Shown piece by piece: positions 12,050-22,489 of a stretch of 64,000 bases of DNA. The DNA comes from Spinacia oleracea (Eukaryota > Streptophyta > Magnoliopsida > Caryophyllales > Amaranthaceae): NCBI RefSeq assembly GCF_020520425.1, contig NC_079488.1:10579747-10643746 (forward strand), written 5' to 3'. The position numbers and the translations under genes were made by a program. How positions within the stretch are numbered: the first letter of the stretch is position 1; every line of letters begins with the position of its first letter. The notes under the pieces were generated by a model. That model made no database searches. It was not told the DNA's origin and saw only the letters and a list, made by a program, of their open reading frames with translations.

Positions 12050-12310
12050 CTCCCTCCTTCAATTTCTTTATTATTTTTTACGTTTAGTATTATACGCGCC
12101 GTTTAAGGACTAATTAAAATAAATTGAGAGTTCTTTTATTTTTATTTAAACAATATAAATTAAATAACGTTTATTTATAATGTTTTCACTTTTATCTAAA
12201 ATTCGACATTGAGAAAGATTGAAAGATTTAAAGACCCAATGAAAAAGTGTAAGGGATTAAATATTCCAACAAATTATTGGTTAAAATAATCACTTCACAC
12301 TATACATTTA
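12050..12310 (+). mobile_element. Truncated Stowaway-like MITE
   Basis: Starts CTCCCTCCTTCAATTTCTTT after a TA dinucleotide and shares internal words with the MITEs at 21750-22126 and 38812-39167 (TTTATTTATAATGTTTTCAC). The matching right terminus GGGAG-TA is absent, so the 3' limit is approximate. Confidence 0.6.
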
Positions 12311-12634
12311 CTTTTAACCCTTTAATGGGTTATCTAATAATCTACCCTGGGTAGTTCTCGATTATGGATGTATGGCTTACAAATAATTAGTGGAAATGTT
12401 CTTTTCACCTGATTTTCACTTAATTGAACTCTCTAAACTTATTTGTAATTAATTAGAATTTATCAAAACTTATTTTAGTGGTATTGCACTTAAACAAAGT
12501 TTATCTTGTCGATACTTATCTGAACTTATTTTTCTTCATATAAGCTAGTGGAAATAAGTTGAATAGAGTAAAGGGGCTAAAGATTAAATTAAATATATGA
12601 TCTTCTTGATCTAAAGTTTATGTTAATCACACAC

Positions 12635-12797
12635 GTACAAAGCTTATTGACCGAAGACTAAGCTAATAGCTAATAGTAAACCTCCCTAAAAAAAAGTTAA
12701 TAGTAAACCAAAATTGTTACTTCGTATTAAAAATGTAAATAAGGAATTTAACATATACAAAGCTTATTGACCGAAGACTAAGCTAATAGTAAACATT
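12635..12797. repeat. Pair of direct repeats of about 40 bp
   Basis: ACAAAGCTTATTGACCGAAG and the following ACTAAGCTAATAG...TAAAC occur at about 12637-12683 and again at about 12757-12797. The first unit carries an extra CTAATAG. Likely a local duplication of unknown origin. Confidence 0.7.
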
Positions 12798-12899
12798 CAA
12801 TCCACAAAGGCTCTATTTCAAGTGTGATCCATGCAACAAGTGGAGATGGTGTAAGGAAGAAGTTAAGTAAGAAAACATGCGGCAGTAACAAAATTGTTA

Positions 12900-13324
12900 T
12901 TATATATTAAAAGAGACACCAGAAATGATACGTGTCAATTTCTGGTGCGATTTTTTCCCGCCAATAACCACTTTCCCAAAAAGGTGTATCTGTTTTATTT
13001 TATTTTTATTCTCTACCTTTTTTATAAACTATTTATGTATGGAAACAAAATTTAGTTCATAAATTATGGCAATAATAGATACGAAATAATAATTATTCTA
13101 ATTTGGTAATATTTTAGTCAAATCGTTGTATTAATAATGGAAAATATATCACTCAATATTTTGGTCAAATTACCATATTAGCATTTTAAATATGCATATT
13201 AGATGAATAAATTTAAACGAGTATGTTAAAAATGTTATAACTATGCAGTAGTTTGGTAGATATTCAGTTAAATATTTTGTGAGAAAAATGATCAAAATCC
13301 GTGCGTGCACAGGATCTTGTCTAG
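12900..13324 (+). mobile_element. Non-autonomous Helitron (related to the one at 40031)
   Basis: Begins near TTATATATTAAAAGAGACAC and ends CCGTGCGTGCACAGG-ATCTTGT-CTAG, a hairpin then CTAG followed by T. It aligns over most of its length with the Helitron at 40031-42843 but lacks the solo LTR and the MITE found there, so it works as an empty-site reference. The 5' end is approximate because the usual TC is degraded. Confidence 0.75.
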
Positions 13325-13620
13325 TTGTTAACTGAAGTGTGCCTCTTCCTCTTCTTAGCTTCATTCACGCCCCTTTTTCTCTGTTTAGAGGGTCTACCAA
13401 CACTCCTCTTGATCCCAGGGGGGTTAATGGTGGGAAGTCTGAACTCAGGCCACTGAGTGGGGTTAGGCATTGGGTGCAAATGCTGTGCATATGTTTGTTT
13501 ATAAACAACCCCCTTTAAAAAAATCACCTTTAAACCATGTTTGAGAGGAATTCTCCACTCCAACCTCCTTACTTGCAGTTCATGCACACGTGTTGACTAC
13601 ATACCCTTCTAGTGGCCCTT
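13325..13620 (-). pseudogene. Mutator-like (MULE) transposase C-terminal remnant
   Basis: Minus-strand frame 13587-13321 holds TYAQHLHPMPNPTQWPEF, then LPTINPPGIKRSVGRPSKQR, then EAKKRKR. This is the familiar C-terminal tail of plant MuDR-type transposases that follows the SWIM zinc finger: Y-x-N/H-P-x-P, WPE, a proline stretch, then RPGRPKK-like basic motif. Upstream translation runs into stops, and no catalytic domain or terminal repeats are visible, so it is a short dead fragment. Its last bases touch the end of the neighbouring Helitron at 13324, which may have carried or cut it. Confidence 0.72.
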
Positions 13621-13996
13621 AGCTTGTGAAGAAAACTCATAACAAAAATGATATAAAAAATTTTTAAAAAAATCTAAATTACAATAACCATTCAGAAAAG
13701 GGGTACTTATAAGCAAACAATAAGCAACAGCTACTTTTCAAACAAAAACTAGTCGTTGAGCATCAAACTGGATAATTTTAAGTTATGAATATTTAGTGAA
13801 TTATGTTTCAGAATAGAGGTATTTGGTGAAATAAGTATCAAAATAGGTGTATTTGGTGAATTATGAAACTAGACTAACAGATGACTAACGGCGCCGTCAA
13901 TAGTAAGGGTATCTTGGATATTAAGTCATTTGTGAAGGGCATTTGGTGTATTCTGAAAGTTGATGGACATTTGGTGAATTATTCTAAAACTAATTA
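13621..13996. other. Intergenic with repeated TATTTGGTGAATTA words
   Basis: Several degenerate copies of GTGTATTTGGTGAATTATG occur between about 13785 and 13985. No coding region or bounded element was found; it may be the tail of an old transposon. Confidence 0.45.
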
Positions 13997-13999
13997 TAA

Positions 14000-14278
14000 C
14001 ACTACAAGAATTTGTATCTTTAACGACAACCTAATTACGACGGGTCAAAAATCCCGTCGCAAAAGCCTTTTTCGACGGGGCTAACAACCAAACAATGACG
14101 GGAATAACCGTCACAAATGTTTTTTACGACGGGTTTACGACGAATTTACGACGGAATTTCTATTAACGACGGCCCCCTTTTATGACGGGTTCGCGACAGG
14201 AAATCCCGTCGTTAATCAACGATTATTGGTCTTTCGCGACGGGATTTCCCGTCGTTAATAGTACAATTTCTTGTAGTG
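14000..14278. mobile_element. CACTA-derived MITE, copy 1
   Basis: Terminal repeats CACTACAAGAA and TTCTTGTAGTG are flanked by a 3-bp target duplication TAA (13997-13999 and 14279-14281). Both are diagnostic of CACTA (En/Spm) elements. Subterminal ACGACGGG/CCCGTCGT words repeat in both orientations. 279 bp, no coding. A related copy is at 24455-24727. Confidence 0.93.
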
Positions 14279-14281
14279 TAA

Positions 14282-14736
14282 AATTAATTAAATCCTAGGT
14301 AAATTAACATTTTCTTGAAATAACTGATTATAAAATTAATTAAATCCTAGGTTCATTAACTGAATGTGATTGTTTGTTTGTTAGAGACTACGATGTCATT
14401 GACTAATTATCTAATTACATCGAAATTATTAGTGTTATAGATTACGTGTATCGCTCCTTCCCCGAACCCATAAGCTGGAGTAATTGAGTTAAAATATTTA
14501 GTATGAACATTCAACATTTCAACGTTCAACATTCAACAGTCTTTAGCTTTGAATCAAGTTGTTAAAATGATTTATTTTAGTTAATTAACGAGCAAGACTC
14601 CTAAACCATCTCGTATACGCAATATATTTAGTACCATACCTTAAATATTTTGCCATTTGTTTTCTCTCTATCTCTCTCCTGGGCCCACTTTATCAACTTA
14701 TGTGCATATTTTGTAACCCACTTTTTAATAAAGTAA
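14282..14736. other. Intergenic stretch with a 22-bp direct repeat
   Basis: AAAATTAATTAAATCCTAGG occurs at about 14280-14300 and again at about 14332-14352. Nothing else is supported before the Helitron at 14737. Confidence 0.5.
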
Positions 14737-15376
14737 CTAGTGTGTGGTCCGGACGATATCCCGATTGCTACTTTGAATAATTAAAATTCGACATTATTCT
14801 CAGCTCAATATTTGACCAAAATGCATGTACGTAGTCCATTAAAGTGAAAAGATTAATTAAATTCATCAGCTACAAATGTGCATTACGTCATTTATCATGC
14901 CAAGTGATTTTTCAATTAGATCATCTCACAATTCGTCTAATTTATTTTCTAATGGAACTAAGTGATTCAAATTAATAAATACCAAAATTAGATATATGCA
15001 GGGTATGTCTATAGTTGATGTTTATGAGACATATAGTATCATGTTTAATTTGTGGTTTTCCTAATATTTTAATTATTATTTTATTCCAATACAGTTCATA
15101 AGAAATAAAGGTAACATAAAGAAATTGTTGTTTTCAACTTCACGTTATATGTATTTATAAGTTAAAGTACATGAATTAACACCAATTAGTGGTTGGTTAA
15201 GATGGTAATGAGAGTTAATCTCCAAACTTGAGGTCTTGTGTTCAAATCTTATTGTAATGATTTTTGTTGTCAATAACATCACACAACCTTGGTGAATGGA
15301 TGATGTGGCGTAAATAGGAGAGTTATACGTGGCACATAAACTTTTCTCGCAATGCCTTTTAATATATTAGTATAGA
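14737..15376 (-). mobile_element. Non-autonomous Helitron, first of a head-to-tail pair
   Basis: On the minus strand it starts TCTATACTAATATATTAAAA at 15376 and ends CTAG at 14737, preceded by the GC-rich GGGATATCGTCCGGACCAC hairpin region. The outside base after CTAG is T. It contains a tRNA-like stretch on the plus strand (TAGTGGTTGGTTAAGATGG at about 15187 and GTTCAAATC at about 15240). Its 5' TC directly abuts the CTAG end of the next Helitron. Confidence 0.82.
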
Positions 15377-15985
15377 CTAGTGTGTGATCAGGGCGATGCC
15401 TCGATCGCTACATTGAATAGTTAAAATTTTAGATTTTTCTTGAGCTTAATATTTGACGAAATGCATGTATACCTTAAAGTGAAAAACATCAATTAAGTTT
15501 GTCAACTACACAGACACACTACGTCATTTATCATGCCAGGTAATTTTTGAATTAGATCATCTTACAATTGTATAATTTGTTTTCTAGTGGAACTAAGTGC
15601 TTCAAATTAATAACACCAAATTAGATATAAGCAGCCATGCAAGGTATTTCTATAGTTGATGCTTATGAGATTCATGACATCATGTTTCTTCATAGTTGTT
15701 CAAATTATTATTATTATTATTTTCAAAATATTCCATAGAAAATAAAAAATCAAATAAAAATTTAGTTGGTTTAGGCTTCATGTTAACATTTATTTATAAA
15801 TTAATGTGAAGAAATAAACCACAATTGGTGGTTGGTTAAGATGGTAATGAGAATTATCATTTAGACATGATCTAGAGTTTAAACCTCGTTGTATTGATTT
15901 TTGGTTATCCATGACATGACATACCACTTGGTGAGTGAATTATGTGGCGCAAAGGGAAGAGTACTACGTGACACATAAATCATAC
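15377..15985 (-). mobile_element. Helitron, second of the pair, 5' end lost
   Basis: A diverged homologue of 14737-15376 in the same orientation. It ends in CTAG at 15377-15380 with the related hairpin CGATCGAGGCATCGCCCTGA. Homology continues to the CACATAAA word near 15980 and then stops at a LINE remnant, so its TC terminus is missing. Confidence 0.75.
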
Positions 15986-15989
15986 AGTC

Positions 15990-18029
15990 ATAACTTTAAT
16001 TCCTAAAACTAAATGCCCTAAAGATGTGAGTGAATTTAGGCCTATTTCTTGTTGTAATACTTTATATAAATGAATTACAAAGGTTTTATGTGGGAGGCTC
16101 GGGCAGGTGCTGCCTGATCTCATTCTTGAAAATCAAGGTGGGTTTGTACATGGTAGATTCATTGTGCATAACATCATGGTTGTTCAGGATTTGGTGAGGC
16201 AATATGGAAGGAAGGGTGTGAAGCCTAGTTGTCGATCTCATGAAAATTGATTTGCAAAAAGCATATGATATTGTTGATTGGCAGTTTCTTCAGGAATTAA
16301 ATGTTAGAATATTTGGATTTTCCTCAACAGTTTGTGGATCTAGTCATGCAGTGTGTTTCCACCCCTATGTTCTCATTGATGTTCAATGGCTCTATGCTTG
16401 GTTTCTTTAAATCCAAGACGGGTTTGAGGCAAGGAGATCCTATTTTCACCCTCTTATTTGTCATTTGTATGGAATATTTGTCCAGAATCTTGCACAAAAT
16501 GTGTGACTTGTCTTTATTCAGATTTCATCCAAGGTGTAAAGAGATTAAGCTTACCCATTTGTGCTTTGCTGAGGACTTGATACTCTGCTGCAAGGGTGAT
16601 TATCCTTCTACCTTGTTACTGCTGCAAGCCTTTAAGCTATTCTCTAATTCTTCTGGTCTTAAAGCTAACCAAAGGAAGTCCTCCATCTATTGTCATGGTA
16701 TGCCAGAAAGAGATGTTCAGAGAGTAGTAGATGTGTCTATTTTTACCAGAAGTTTGCTTCCTTTTAAGTATTTGGGTGTTCCAATTTGTTCCAAAAAGAT
16801 CTCAGTTGCTCAATGTAGTCATCTAGTGGATAAAATCATAGCCAGAATCAAGATATGGAGTTCCGAAAACCTCTCCTACTCTGCAAGAATGCAGCTGTTT
16901 AATTTTGTGCTGCTGAGTTTGCATATATACTGGGCTCAGATTTATGTGTTGCCAAAGAGTGTGTTGCAGGAAATTGTTAAGATTTGTAGGGCTTTTTTGT
17001 GGAGTGGTCAAACTTATAGTCAGAAACCTAGTAATATTGCTTGGGAGAAAACTTGTTGTGGGAAACAAGCTAGTGGATTGGGGTTTAGGGATGTCATCTT
17101 GTGGAATACTGCAGCAATGGGTAAGTATGTATGGGAAATAGTTACTAAGCAAGATAATGTGTGGATTAAGTGGGTTTCTTCTGTGTATCTCAAGGATGGG
17201 GATTGGTGGGAGTACCAACCTCCTGTTTCTGCAAGTTGGTATTGGAAGCAAATATGTAAGACAAAAGATTAGTTGAAACAATTTTTCACTGAAACAGAAT
17301 TAGGGGCAATGACTACTTATTATGTGAAACAGTTTTATGAGAAACTAGTTGGGACTAAGCCTAGAGTGCACTGGGATAAAGTGGTGTGGAATAGACTGAA
17401 CATCCCCAAGCACAGATTTATTGGTTGGTTAGCCATACAGTCAAGACTTCAGACCACTTCAAAGCTAGCCAGAATTGGTGTTAGTCAGTCAGCTAATTAT
17501 TTGATCTGTAGCCAGGTTGATGAAACCCATCAGCATTTGTTTTTTCAATGCATTTACAGTAATGAGTGTCTCAGAGCAGTCAAAGAATGGCTAGGTGTTT
17601 CAGTTGCCAGCAGCAGCTTGATTCATTTGGTTAGACAAGTTGGGCATAGTAGAATTTCCAAGTTCAGGAAACAGGTTTGTTATGCAGCCATTGTAGCAGC
17701 AGTGTATCTGATTTGGCAATGTAGGAATACTCGTTTCTGGGAGAGCTGTGTTCCTACTGTGAGTCACATTGTGACTAAGTTGAAGCAAATGGTGAGAGGT
17801 AGAATTCAAACCGTTATGCCTAAGAGTGTCAGTAGAAAGGATAGTGATTGGTTTATGTCTTTGTAATGCCCATCAGTTTGCTTTGTTTTGGCAGCCTTGT
17901 ATAGCTTGTTTTTTGCTGACTCCTTGTAGGCAGGGTCCAACTTAGTTGGTTCGTATTGCTTGGAGTTAGCCTAGGTTGTATTCTTGTCTGATCATTAATA
18001 TTATCTCTCACTTTCTTAGCAAAAAAAAG
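15990..18029 (+). pseudogene. 5'-truncated LINE ORF2 remnant (reverse transcriptase and zinc-binding region)
   Basis: Motifs in order: FRPISCCNTLYK (about 16035), QGGFVHGRF, MKIDLQKAYDIVDW (about 16240-16280), GLRQGDPIF (about 16425) and CFAEDLILCC, where FADD has become FAED. Then PFKYLGVPI, FLWSG, and a zinc-binding region (HRFIGWLAIQSRLQT near 17400, then DETHQHLFFQC). The main frames are 16301-17275 and 17273-17866, joined at an in-frame TAG, with another break near 16230. No RNase H follows, unlike the LINE at 4185. An A-rich tail near 18021-18029 ends the copy. The 5' end begins mid reverse transcriptase, directly after a truncated Helitron, as in typical 5'-truncated LINE insertions. 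Inactive. Confidence 0.9.
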
Positions 18030-18207
18030 AAGACTTCAATGCTACAAACTAATATGTCTGATCTTAATCTTAGGTGAATCACATGCCATGTCAGCAAAAT
18101 TCAAGTTTTAATACTTAGCTCTAATGTTGCTCTTAATGGGTTGTACTACGTAAGTTAATTAGCTTAATTACCTATTATTTCATATTAATTACGCCGGCCA
18201 ATACATA

Positions 18208-18579
18208 CTCCCTCCGTTTCTTTTTGTTTGTTACGTATTCCTTTTAGGGTGTTTCACGATGTTTGTTATGTGGAAGAATCTTTCCTTTTATAAATTTATT
18301 ATACTGTCATTTTTTGTGTCAGCTTTTAATTTTAATTGGTCCAATTTTTTCAACTTATTAATTTTTTTTACAATTTCCTAAGTATGTTAAGTTAGCAATC
18401 TGTGTGCTTTTCCATTATTGGTTCATTCTGATAAATAAAACAATCTTATTGTTTATTGTAATGATTAGTGGATTGATATTCTACTTGAGTTTATTTTTTA
18501 ATAAAAATAAAAAATCTTTATTATATGTTAATAAACGTGTAAAAGTACAAACCTAACAAATAAAAAGAAACGAAGGGAG
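18208..18579 (+). mobile_element. Stowaway/Mariner-type MITE
   Basis: Starts CTCCCTCCGTTTCTTTTTG and ends CAAATAAAAAGAAACGAAGGGAG-like, flanked by TA on both sides (18206-18207 and 18580-18581). 372 bp, no coding. The MITE at 21026-21398 is the same subfamily in the opposite orientation. Confidence 0.9.
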
Positions 18580-18723
18580 TAGCGTAATTTCCATTCCGTT
18601 ATTCAAAGCTTAATTCCAATACATCCACAGATTAAGGTTGTCCGTGTGTATAGGGAAAACAGGAAGAAAACTAAAGAAATTAATAAATTTACGTATTATT
18701 AAGTCATTACTTTATCAAAAGGT

Positions 18724-19026
18724 CTTGTGCGCACAAGGTGTACAATAAATTTATTGTACACCAAGATAACTTTTACTCATTTTTGTGTAACTTTAATCTA
18801 GTTTTGATTAACTTTTATATTAGTAAAAAAAATTTGATAGATAAATATTTTAAAGTGTTAAATGATTATTTTTATACATTATTAGTGATTTAGAAGAAAT
18901 AAGTTTTATTAAAATGAAAAAAAAAAATACTTAAAAATAGATAACTTTTACATATATAAGCTTAACTTTTAAGCATTTTGAGTTAACTTTTACTCTGGTG
19001 TACAATATTTATTGTACAACCTTTGT
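18724..19026. mobile_element. Foldback-type element with palindromic ends
   Basis: The left end is two overlapping perfect palindromes: CTTGTGCGCACAAG (18724-18737) and a 26-bp one at 18737-18762 (half-site GGTGTACAATAAA). The right end (about 18996-19025) has TGGTGTACAATATTTATTGT, an inverted match to the left end. TAACTTTTACT words sit just inside both ends in inverted form. No coding and no clear target duplication, so the superfamily is unassigned. Confidence 0.55.
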
Positions 19027-19111
19027 AAATAAGAATTTGTGTTACCTTATTATGTCTTGGAGATACACCTGTAGAACTGAAATGTCCGTTATTTGTCCCA
19101 TTACTGCGTAG

Positions 19112-20949
19112 TAGAGCTGTCAAATCTCAACCCGAATCGTTGAACCCGCTGGGTTAATCCGATTCGTTAAGAACCCGAACCGTTAATAACCCGTTAGTTG
19201 GAACCCGAAAACTAACCGAACCGATAACATTCAACCCGAACCCGAACCGTCTCGAAAATATTAAACCGATTAAGACCCGATACCCGATAACAAACCGTCC
19301 GCGTCAACCCGAAACCGTTTCTACCCGAACCGAATGGACCCGAAAACCGTTAATGACCCGATTTATTTCAACCCGAACCGTTTCGACCCGGGAAAAACCC
19401 GTTCACAACCCGAATTGTTTCAACCCGAACCGTTTACAACCCGAATCGTTTCAACCCGGACCGTTTACAACCCGGAATGTTTCAACCCGAACCGTTTAAA
19501 ACCCGAACCGTTTACAACCCCTAACCCGTTTACACCCCGTTTAATTCAAACCGTTCATAACCCGCCTCAAAAAAAAGTTTTTACTTGAAATATTTTCCGT
19601 CAAACCAAACAGAGCCGAAATGCTAAGATATCAAATGATATACTCCGTAATTCGTAAGTAATTGTACTTCTTAAACCTTTATAAATCAAGGATATAATTC
19701 AATGTGCGTTGTTCAACCGAGTATTCGAACTGTTGTTTATCAACCGACTAAGTAACTAAACATGTTATCATTTAACATATTGTTCTGTATTAGATGTATT
19801 TCCAATATAGATATATTATTGTATAGTTATAGTCTTGTAGAATTGAATGTGCACTCTTTTTATTGACTCGTATTCAACTGACAAATTGTCTAATCGATCA
19901 TTAAACTAAATTGATCTAATTCAATACCTTATAAGCTTATAAGCTTTTAACCTAAGAACTAATCGAAAAACTATGCTATTTTAATTGAATCGACTTAATT
20001 CATTAACAATTGAACTTGTTTGTCTCGTTTCGTTAATGAACATGTTAGTCTCGTTGTTGTTTAAACCAATATGAATATATGACAAACTTGTATTTACAAA
20101 CTTAACAAATCAATTACGTATTAATTCATCATTATCGATTATTAACTACTACGTTATTAGTATTTAGTTCATCAATACATGTTTCATGATACTCTGGCAT
20201 GGTGGGAGAGGGCATAGATGATTTTGATTCCATTTGTATCATTTGATTGATAAATATTACATGACATAATAAAAGACATTGACTGACTTTTCTTAATTAA
20301 GTTTATGAAATTAATTGGATAGTGAACATTAATACATTAGTTGTTCGTCAAAAAAGAAAATAACATTAGTTATAAATCATGTAATCAAATTATATGGCCT
20401 CTTTTACGTGTCACTTTGCTTTAATAATGTAGATATTATAGTATAAACGTATTAAAAATTGTGACTTTAGTAATATCTCGACATTGTTTGTAATTTGTAT
20501 CCGAATTGATCTAACTAAACATGAAACCGACCCGATATGAACCCGACCCGACTACAATCCGGCTAAACCCGTTAACAAACCGAACCGAATTGACCCGGCC
20601 CAACATGACTCGACCCGGTATGAACCCGGCCCGATATGAAACCGACCCGTTATGAACCCGACCCGTTATGAACCCGACCCGATATGAACCTGAACCAATA
20701 TGAACCCGACTTAACCCGGTTATGACCCGACCAAATATGAACCGACCCGATATGAACCCGACCGATACGAACCCGACCCGTTATGAACCGGACTTGATAT
20801 GAACCCGACCCGATATGAACCCGTAACACATAACCCGAACCCGAACCGAACCGTTAAAATTTCAACCCGACCCGAACCGAACCGATAACAAAATGAACCG
20901 GTTTCAACCCGAACCGAAACCGAACCGATGACCCGATTTGACACCCCTA
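19112..20949. mobile_element. Large non-autonomous hAT element with CCCGAACCG arrays
   Basis: Terminal repeats TAGAGCTGTCAAATC and GATTTGACACCCCTA are flanked by a perfect 8-bp duplication CTGCGTAG (19104-19111 and 20950-20957). About 450 bp at each end is made of degenerate AACCCGAACCG/ACCCGATATG words; the 900-bp middle is ordinary AT-rich DNA. Open frames in the arrays (for example 19334-19588) reflect the repeat and are not genes. No transposase. Confidence 0.88.
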
Positions 20950-21025
20950 CTGCGTAGGCTTGCTGTAATTTAAGTTAGGATCGTTAAAAAGTGACCTGAT
21001 TCGAAAAATTGATCGAAATAAGTTA

Positions 21026-21398
21026 CTCCTTCCGTTTCATTTTGTTTGTTACGTTTGGACTTTTGCACGTTTATTAATGTATAATATAGATTCTTTTCTT
21101 TTTTATTAAAAAATTAACCCAAATAAAACCTCAATCCACTAATCACTACAACAACCAATAAGATTGTTTTATTTATCAAAATGAACCAATAATGAAAAAG
21201 CACAAAGATTGCTAACTTAACATACTTGGGAAATGGTAAATAAATTTAATGAGTTGAAAAAGTTGACCAATTAAAATTAAGAGTGGGCACAAAAAATAAC
21301 ACTATAATAAGTTTATAAATAGAAAGATTCTTCCATGTAACAAACAAAATGAAACACCCTAAAAGGAATACGTAACAAACAAAAAGAAACGGAGGGAG
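21026..21398 (-). mobile_element. Stowaway/Mariner-type MITE, inverted relative to 18208
   Basis: Flanked by TA (21024-21025, 21399-21400). Its right end GAAACGGAGGGAG, read on the minus strand, matches the start of the 18208 MITE for at least 45 bp (CTCCCTCCGTTTCTTTTTGT, GTTACGTATTCC, GGGTGTTTC). 373 bp. Confidence 0.9.
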
Positions 21399-21749
21399 TA
21401 ATTGACGTTTGAACCGACTATGCCCGAGAGGCCGAGAAATAGGGATCTCAAAACCGAACAAAACGCGATTTCGATTTAACCTGTGAAGTTAAGATCCCAA
21501 TTTGGACTGTTAGCAAACCAAGAAGACTTATAACTCGATTTCCACTTCTAATGAGTAGATTCCATATCCGATCTGATAGCAATCCAAAAATCGATGTTAT
21601 CTGATAACAATGTGATCGACCCGGCCCGATATAACCCAGTATCTTATTTAACCCTACACACGTCAACCTGAGTCCAAATTCACACACTTTCTATATTTTG
21701 TTAATTGGGACTTGGGAGGGTATTAATTTCTATATGAAAAACAATAGTA

Positions 21750-22126
21750 ATTCCTCCGTTTCTTTTTTTTCTTTTTTTTTTTTTTTTTGTTTTTTTACGT
21801 TTGGCTTTTTACACGTTTATTAACTACTAATTAATGTACATTGAAATTCCTCCATTATTTTTATTAAAACAAGACAATTATGTTTATTTATAATGTTTTC
21901 ACTATATCAAAATTCTGGATATTAGAAAAATGAGAAAAAATTAATCTCTCAATGGAAAAGTGTAAAAAATTAAATGACCCAATGAATTTAATTGGTTAAA
22001 ATAATTATTGGACACAAATTTTTATAGAACATTAAAGAATTTACATGATAATATAAAAGAAAATATAAAGAATATTTTAAAACACCCAAAAAGGAAAACG
22101 TAAAGAACAAAAAGAAACGGAGGAAG
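21750..22126 (+). mobile_element. Stowaway-like MITE, second subfamily
   Basis: TA-flanked (21748-21749 and 22127-22128). The left end ATTCCTCCGTTTC and right end GAAACGGAGGAAG are inverted repeats. A long T run near the left end (about 21766-21800) looks like expansion. Related to 38812-39167. Confidence 0.82.
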
Positions 22127-22392
22127 TACAATGTAGTAGTTAGTCTAATTAACTTTTAGTTGTTTTCACAAACTATTCAAAGAACAAATTTTATTTGAAA
22201 GGGATCATACACTAATGATTAAAAAATCATAAGTCATAAGTCGATTAAAAATTTAGTAACTAATCGATTAAAAAATTGAAGGGGTCGGAAAGCCAATCCA
22301 TATAAGCAATGACGACAATGAAATTAAATCATAATTCCTTGCATGGCAAGATAACACAAAATTAAGAACACTTCCACACGACCTTCTCCTTC

Positions 22393-22400
22393 TATATAAA
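22393..22400 (+). promoter_or_regulatory. TATA box of GLP2
   Basis: TATATAAA, followed by GGAAACCAAATTCC, lies 90 bp before the GLP2 ATG and is like the GLP1 arrangement. Confidence 0.7.
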
Positions 22401-22489
22401 GGAAACCAAATTCCAACAATGAAATTCAACATACAAACTACAAACAACTACACAACTCACACTCATTTTCAAAAACATTTCAATTAAGC

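Noticed and set aside
13881..14084. 67-codon frame overlapping the CACTA MITE
   Set aside because: Crosses the MITE boundary, so it cannot be an old gene.
16823..17281. 152-codon minus-strand frame
   Set aside because: Shadow of LINE reverse transcriptase on the opposite strand.
19334..19588. 84-codon frame rich in NPNRF/EPFTT
   Set aside because: Produced by the CCCGAACCG array of the hAT element.
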